This document shows positions 61,181 through 64,000 of a stretch of 64,000 bases of DNA, in pieces. Every line of letters begins with the position of its first letter. Position 1 is the first letter of the stretch. A model generated the notes under the pieces. It saw nothing but the letters and a program-made list of their open reading frames with translations, made no database searches and was not told where the DNA came from. The DNA comes from Sphingomonas gei (GTDB taxonomy: Bacteria > Pseudomonadota > Alphaproteobacteria > Sphingomonadales > Sphingomonadaceae). The DNA lies in assembly GCF_004792685.1 (NCBI RefSeq), contig NZ_SRXT01000004.1, positions 496,001 through 560,000 of the forward strand, read 5' to 3'. The translations under genes and the position numbers were made by a program.

Positions 61181-62194
61181 ATGAGCGCTACCATCCATCG
61201 CTTGGGGCAAAAGCCCGAGCCGTCGCTGGAACCGATGCTGCAGCTGGTGGCGCACGATCTCAATCTGGTGAACGCGGTCATCCTCGATCGCATGCAATCG
61301 AACATCCCGCTGATCCCCGAGCTTGCCGGCCATCTGATCGCGGGCGGCGGCAAAAGGATGCGGCCGATGCTGACGCTCGCGAGTTCGCAATTGCTCGGCT
61401 ATTCGGGGACCCGGCACCACCGGCTCGCCGCCGCGGTCGAATTCATCCATACCGCGACCCTGCTCCACGACGACGTCGTCGATTCGTCGGACCTGCGGCG
61501 CGGCAAGCGCACCGCCAACATCATCTGGGGCAACCCGGCGAGCGTATTGGTCGGCGACTTTCTGTTCTCGCGCAGCTTCGAGCTGATGGTCGAGGACGGC
61601 AGCCTCAAGGTGCTCAAGATCCTGAGCAATGCCAGCGCGGTGATCGCCGAGGGCGAAGTCAACCAGCTCACCGCGGTGCGCCGGCTCGACATTTCCGAGG
61701 AGCGCTATCTCGACATCATCGGCGCCAAGACCGCGGCATTGTTCGCCGCCGCCTGCCGGATCGCCGCGGTGGTCGCCGAGCGGTCCGAAGGCGAAGAGGC
61801 GGCGCTCGACGCCTATGGCCGCAATCTCGGCATCGCGTTCCAATTGGTCGACGATGCGATCGACTATGTCTCCGACGCCTCGACGATGGGCAAGGACGCG
61901 GGCGACGATTTCCGCGAGGGGAAGATGACCCTGCCGGTCATCCTCGCTTATGCGCGCGGCGACGCGGCGGCGCGGGGCTTCTGGAAGGAAGCGATTTCAG
62001 GACGGCGGGTTGCCGACGCCGACTTCGCCGAAGCAATCGCTTTGGTCCGCGCGAGCCGTGCAGTAGACGATACGCTGGCCCGCGCGCGCCATTACGGCCA
62101 GCGGGCGATCGACGCGCTCGCGGGCTTCGCGCCGGGTGCGGCGAAGGATGCGATGGTCGAAGCGGTCGAGTTCGCAGTCGCCCGGGCTTACTGA
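61181..62194 (+). CDS. ispB: polyprenyl diphosphate synthase (octaprenyl type)
   Basis: A 337-residue trans-prenyltransferase. First aspartate-rich motif LLHDDVVDSSDLRRGK near residue 100, second LVDDAIDYVSDAST near 225, and GGGKRMRPMLTLASSQLLGY upstream. It extends farnesyl diphosphate to the C40 or longer chain for ubiquinone. Octaprenyl versus decaprenyl length cannot be read from the motif alone; sphingomonads use ubiquinone-10, so decaprenyl is likely. Start 61181 (MSATIHRLGQ) is used. Confidence 0.92.
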   Translation: MSATIHRLGQKPEPSLEPMLQLVAHDLNLVNAVILDRMQSNIPLIPELAGHLIAGGGKRMRPMLTLASSQLLGYSGTRHHRLAAAVEFIHTATLLHDDVVDSSDLRRGKRTANIIWGNPASVLVGDFLFSRSFELMVEDGSLKVLKILSNASAVIAEGEVNQLTAVRRLDISEERYLDIIGAKTAALFAAACRIAAVVAERSEGEEAALDAYGRNLGIAFQLVDDAIDYVSDASTMGKDAGDDFREGKMTLPVILAYARGDAAARGFWKEAISGRRVADADFAEAIALVRASRAVDDTLARARHYGQRAIDALAGFAPGAAKDAMVEAVEFAVARAY

Positions 62195-62200
62195 AAGAAA

Positions 62201-62224
62201 GCGCCGCTCCCGAGAGAGCGGCGC
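62201..62224. terminator. hairpin between convergent ispB-like and acidic-protein genes
   Basis: GCGCCGCTC and GAGCGGCGC pair with a short loop. It sits a few bases after the prenyl synthase stop and before the acidic gene's stop, with a short T-rich run on the minus strand. Confidence 0.6.
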
Positions 62225-62230
62225 CCGCCT

Positions 62231-62446
62231 TCACTCTTCCTCTGCGGCCGGCTCGTCTTCGTCATCGACGGCGAGGGCATCGTCCTCATCATTGTCGAGC
62301 TGCTCCTCGATCGCCTCGACGATCAGGTCGAGCTGCTCGAATCCGGCAGTGAATTCCATCGTTTCGCCGTCTTCGTCCTCGAGATGGAGCGTGTAATCGC
62401 CCGCGCTATCCGGGGTGATCGTGAACTGTGCCAGCGTGCGTGCCAT
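62231..62446 (-). CDS. small acidic hypothetical protein
   Basis: A 71-residue protein with a short beta-rich start (ARTLAQFTITPDSAGDYTLHLE) and a very acidic tail (EEQLDNDEDDALAVDDEDEPAAEEE). No family recognised. ATG 62446 has AGGAGC upstream on the minus strand. It is divergent from hrpB and is probably real, judging by codon use and the ribosome site. Confidence 0.7.
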   Translation of the reverse strand: MARTLAQFTITPDSAGDYTLHLEDEDGETMEFTAGFEQLDLIVEAIEEQLDNDEDDALAVDDEDEPAAEEE

Positions 62447-62507
62447 GTCTGATGCTCCTTAGGCTTCGATTGCGCCTAACACGGCTTTGGGGAATTGGTT
62501 GCGCGTG

Positions 62508-64000
62508 ATGAGCGATACTCTGCCGATCCATGCCGTTTTGCCCGAATTGCTCGCCGCGTTGCGCGCAGGCAGCAATGCCGTGCTCGTCGCGCCGCCGGGT
62601 GCGGGCAAGACCACGGCAGTGGCGCCGGCCTTGCTCGACGAGCCCTGGTGCAGCGGCGAGATTCTTTTGCTGTCGCCACGACGGCTGGCGGCGCGGGCGG
62701 CGGCCGAGCGAATGGCGGCGCTGGCCGGCGAGGCCGTGGGCAAGACCTTCGGCTATGCGACGCGGATGGACAGCAAGCGCTCGGCGGCGACGCGAGTGAC
62801 GGTGATCACCGAGGGGATCTTCGTCAACCGCATCCAGGGCGATCCCGAGCTGACGGGGATATCCGCGGTTTTGTTCGACGAGGTCCATGAGCGCAGCCTC
62901 GACATGGATTTCGGGCTGGCGCTGGCGCTCGACGCGCAGGCGGCGCTGCGGCCCGATCTGCGGCTGGTGGCCATGTCCGCCACGCTCGACGGGTCGCGGT
63001 TCGCGACACTGATGGGGGACGCGCCAGTAGTGGAAAGCGAGGGGCGCAGCTGGCCGCTGGCGCATCTTTATCTCGGGCGCGCCGCCGAGGCGCGGATCGA
63101 GGACGGCATGGCCGCGGCGGTGCGCACCGCGCTGCGCGAGGCCGAGGGCGGGGTGCTCGCCTTCCTGCCCGGCGTCGCGGAGATCGAGCGGACCGCCGAG
63201 CGGCTCGGCGATTTGGGCGGCGTGGTGCTCCACCGGCTGCACGGCAGCATGGAGCCCGCCGCCCAGCGCGCGGCGATCGGGGTGGACCGCGAGGGGCGTC
63301 GGAAAGTCGTGCTGGCGACGTCGATCGCCGAGACGTCGCTGACGCTCGACGGGATTCGCGTGGTGGTCGATTCGGGGCTGGCGCGGCGGCCGCGCTACGA
63401 TCGCGCGGCGGGGATGACTCGACTGGTCACCGAGCGGGCGAGCCAGGCGGCGGTCGCCCAGCGCGCCGGGCGGGCGGCGCGGCAGGGGCCGGGGGTGGCG
63501 TATCGCTTGTGGGAGGAAGCGGCGACCGCCGGGCTGCCGCGGTTCGATCCGCCCGAGATATTGGAGGCCGATCTGTCGGCATTGCTGCTCGACTGTGCCT
63601 TGTGGGGGGTCGCCGATCCGCGCGAACTTGCCTGGCTCGATCCGCCGCCCGAGGCCGCGGTGCGCGAAGCGCGGCGGCGGCTGACCGCGCTTGAAGCGCT
63701 CGACGGCGACGGCCGGCCTACGCCGCACGGCAAGGCGATCGCCCGGCTGCCGCTGCCGCCGCGGCTGGGGCACATGCTGGTCCGTGCGGGCGAGATCGGG
63801 CTGGCGAAAACCGCGGCGGAAGTCGCGGTTTTGCTCGGCGAGCGCGGGCTGGGCGGGAACGACGCCGATCTCGAGCTACGGCTGCGGCGCTGGCGGGGCG
63901 AGCGCGGACCGCGGGCGGAGAATGGGCGGCGGTTGGCGGAAAGGTGGGCCCGCCTTGCTCCCCCTCCCGGCGCGACTCCCCTCCCTGGAAGGGAGGGGGC
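62508..64000 (+). CDS. hrpB: ATP-dependent helicase HrpB, 3' end outside the window
   Basis: The first 497 residues of a DEAH-box helicase. Walker A APPGAGKTTAVAPALL is near residue 28, LLLSPRRLAARAAAERMA follows, the DEVH box is VLFDEVHERSLDMDFGL, motif III is MSATLDGSRF, and the C-terminal RecA domain has ATSIAETSLTLDGIRVVVDSG and QRAGRAARQGPGVAYRLW. HrpB proteins (about 820 residues) are DEAH RNA helicases of largely unknown role. The last visible bases include a GC hairpin (63978-63998) read in frame. ATG 62508 is used; GTG 62505 is adjacent. Confidence 0.92.
   Translation, partial: MSDTLPIHAVLPELLAALRAGSNAVLVAPPGAGKTTAVAPALLDEPWCSGEILLLSPRRLAARAAAERMAALAGEAVGKTFGYATRMDSKRSAATRVTVITEGIFVNRIQGDPELTGISAVLFDEVHERSLDMDFGLALALDAQAALRPDLRLVAMSATLDGSRFATLMGDAPVVESEGRSWPLAHLYLGRAAEARIEDGMAAAVRTALREAEGGVLAFLPGVAEIERTAERLGDLGGVVLHRLHGSMEPAAQRAAIGVDREGRRKVVLATSIAETSLTLDGIRVVVDSGLARRPRYDRAAGMTRLVTERASQAAVAQRAGRAARQGPGVAYRLWEEAATAGLPRFDPPEILEADLSALLLDCALWGVADPRELAWLDPPPEAAVREARRRLTALEALDGDGRPTPHGKAIARLPLPPRLGHMLVRAGEIGLAKTAAEVAVLLGERGLGGNDADLELRLRRWRGERGPRAENGRRLAERWARLAPPPGATPLPGREG
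63978..63998. repeat. hairpin repeat inside the hrpB frame at the window end
   Basis: CCCCTCCCT and AGGGAGGGG pair perfectly around GGA. This sequence is of the type normally found between genes in this window, yet lies within the open reading frame of hrpB. Confidence 0.7.

Overview
The window looks like a chromosomal segment of a sphingomonad (Alphaproteobacteria, Sphingomonas or a close relative). The evidence is the high G+C content, the crtY-crtI-crtB carotenoid cluster, the rnd-lptC-lptA-lptB-rpoN block, the mutY/DUF721/DsbA/smc neighbourhood, and many short palindromic repeat pairs between genes. No rRNA, tRNA, insertion sequence or CRISPR array was recognised. This assignment is inferred from gene content; no database search was run.

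Layout. 0-3.7 kb: carotenoid genes crtY (5' truncated), crtI and crtB, with a LOG-family gene between crtI and crtB. 3.7-10.4 kb: a small hypothetical protein, an Atm1-type ABC exporter, an acetyltransferase, an alpha/beta hydrolase, a membrane protein, a HerA-like ATPase and a helix-turn-helix protein. 10.5-13.6 kb: an accessory island with two ParDE/RelBE-type toxin-antitoxin loci (one antitoxin looks chimeric, one toxin is frameshifted), a decayed VOC gene, and an A+T-richer three-gene cassette. That cassette encodes a free-standing colicin-E3-like nuclease domain, a small acidic partner and an ImmA/IrrE metallopeptidase. It is the best candidate here for an undescribed system.

13.7-18.7 kb: thiC under a TPP riboswitch, a lipoprotein, ribosomal protein L33, a GDT1-like membrane protein, Dps, and small proteins. 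18.8-26.3 kb: a membrane metallophosphoesterase, ATP-dependent DNA ligase, secreted amidohydrolase, DMT transporter, VOC protein, double cold-shock-domain protein and TerC. 26.4-30.7 kb: RNase D, the LPS-export genes lptCAB and sigma-54. 30.8-36.2 kb: a Lys-rich protein with an eCIS-cargo-like leader, two small proteins, and the ligase-associated exonuclease and Lhr-type helicase, which probably work with the ligase 13 kb upstream. 36.2-43.9 kb: a retropepsin-like protease, a mannitol-dehydrogenase-family enzyme, hisZ, serA and serC, and a secreted esterase.

43.9-50.6 kb: an extensin-like lipoprotein, a second LOG protein, a membrane cytochrome c, prephenate dehydratase, NudC, a serine hydrolase and MutY. 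50.6-56.1 kb: a DUF721/DciA-like protein, two tandem DsbA-like thioredoxins and SMC. 56.3-60.1 kb: an operon for glycan turnover (GT4, GH13, GH130). 60.1-64 kb: a lipoprotein, chorismate mutase, polyprenyl diphosphate synthase, an acidic small protein, and the 5' part of hrpB, which runs off the window.

Several genes form functional groups. CrtB, CrtI and CrtY carry geranylgeranyl diphosphate to beta-carotene. SerA and SerC give serine. Chorismate mutase and PheA lie on the phenylalanine branch. LptC, LptA and LptB belong to one LPS-export machine. MutY, the ligase, its exonuclease and helicase, and SMC serve DNA repair and chromosome maintenance.
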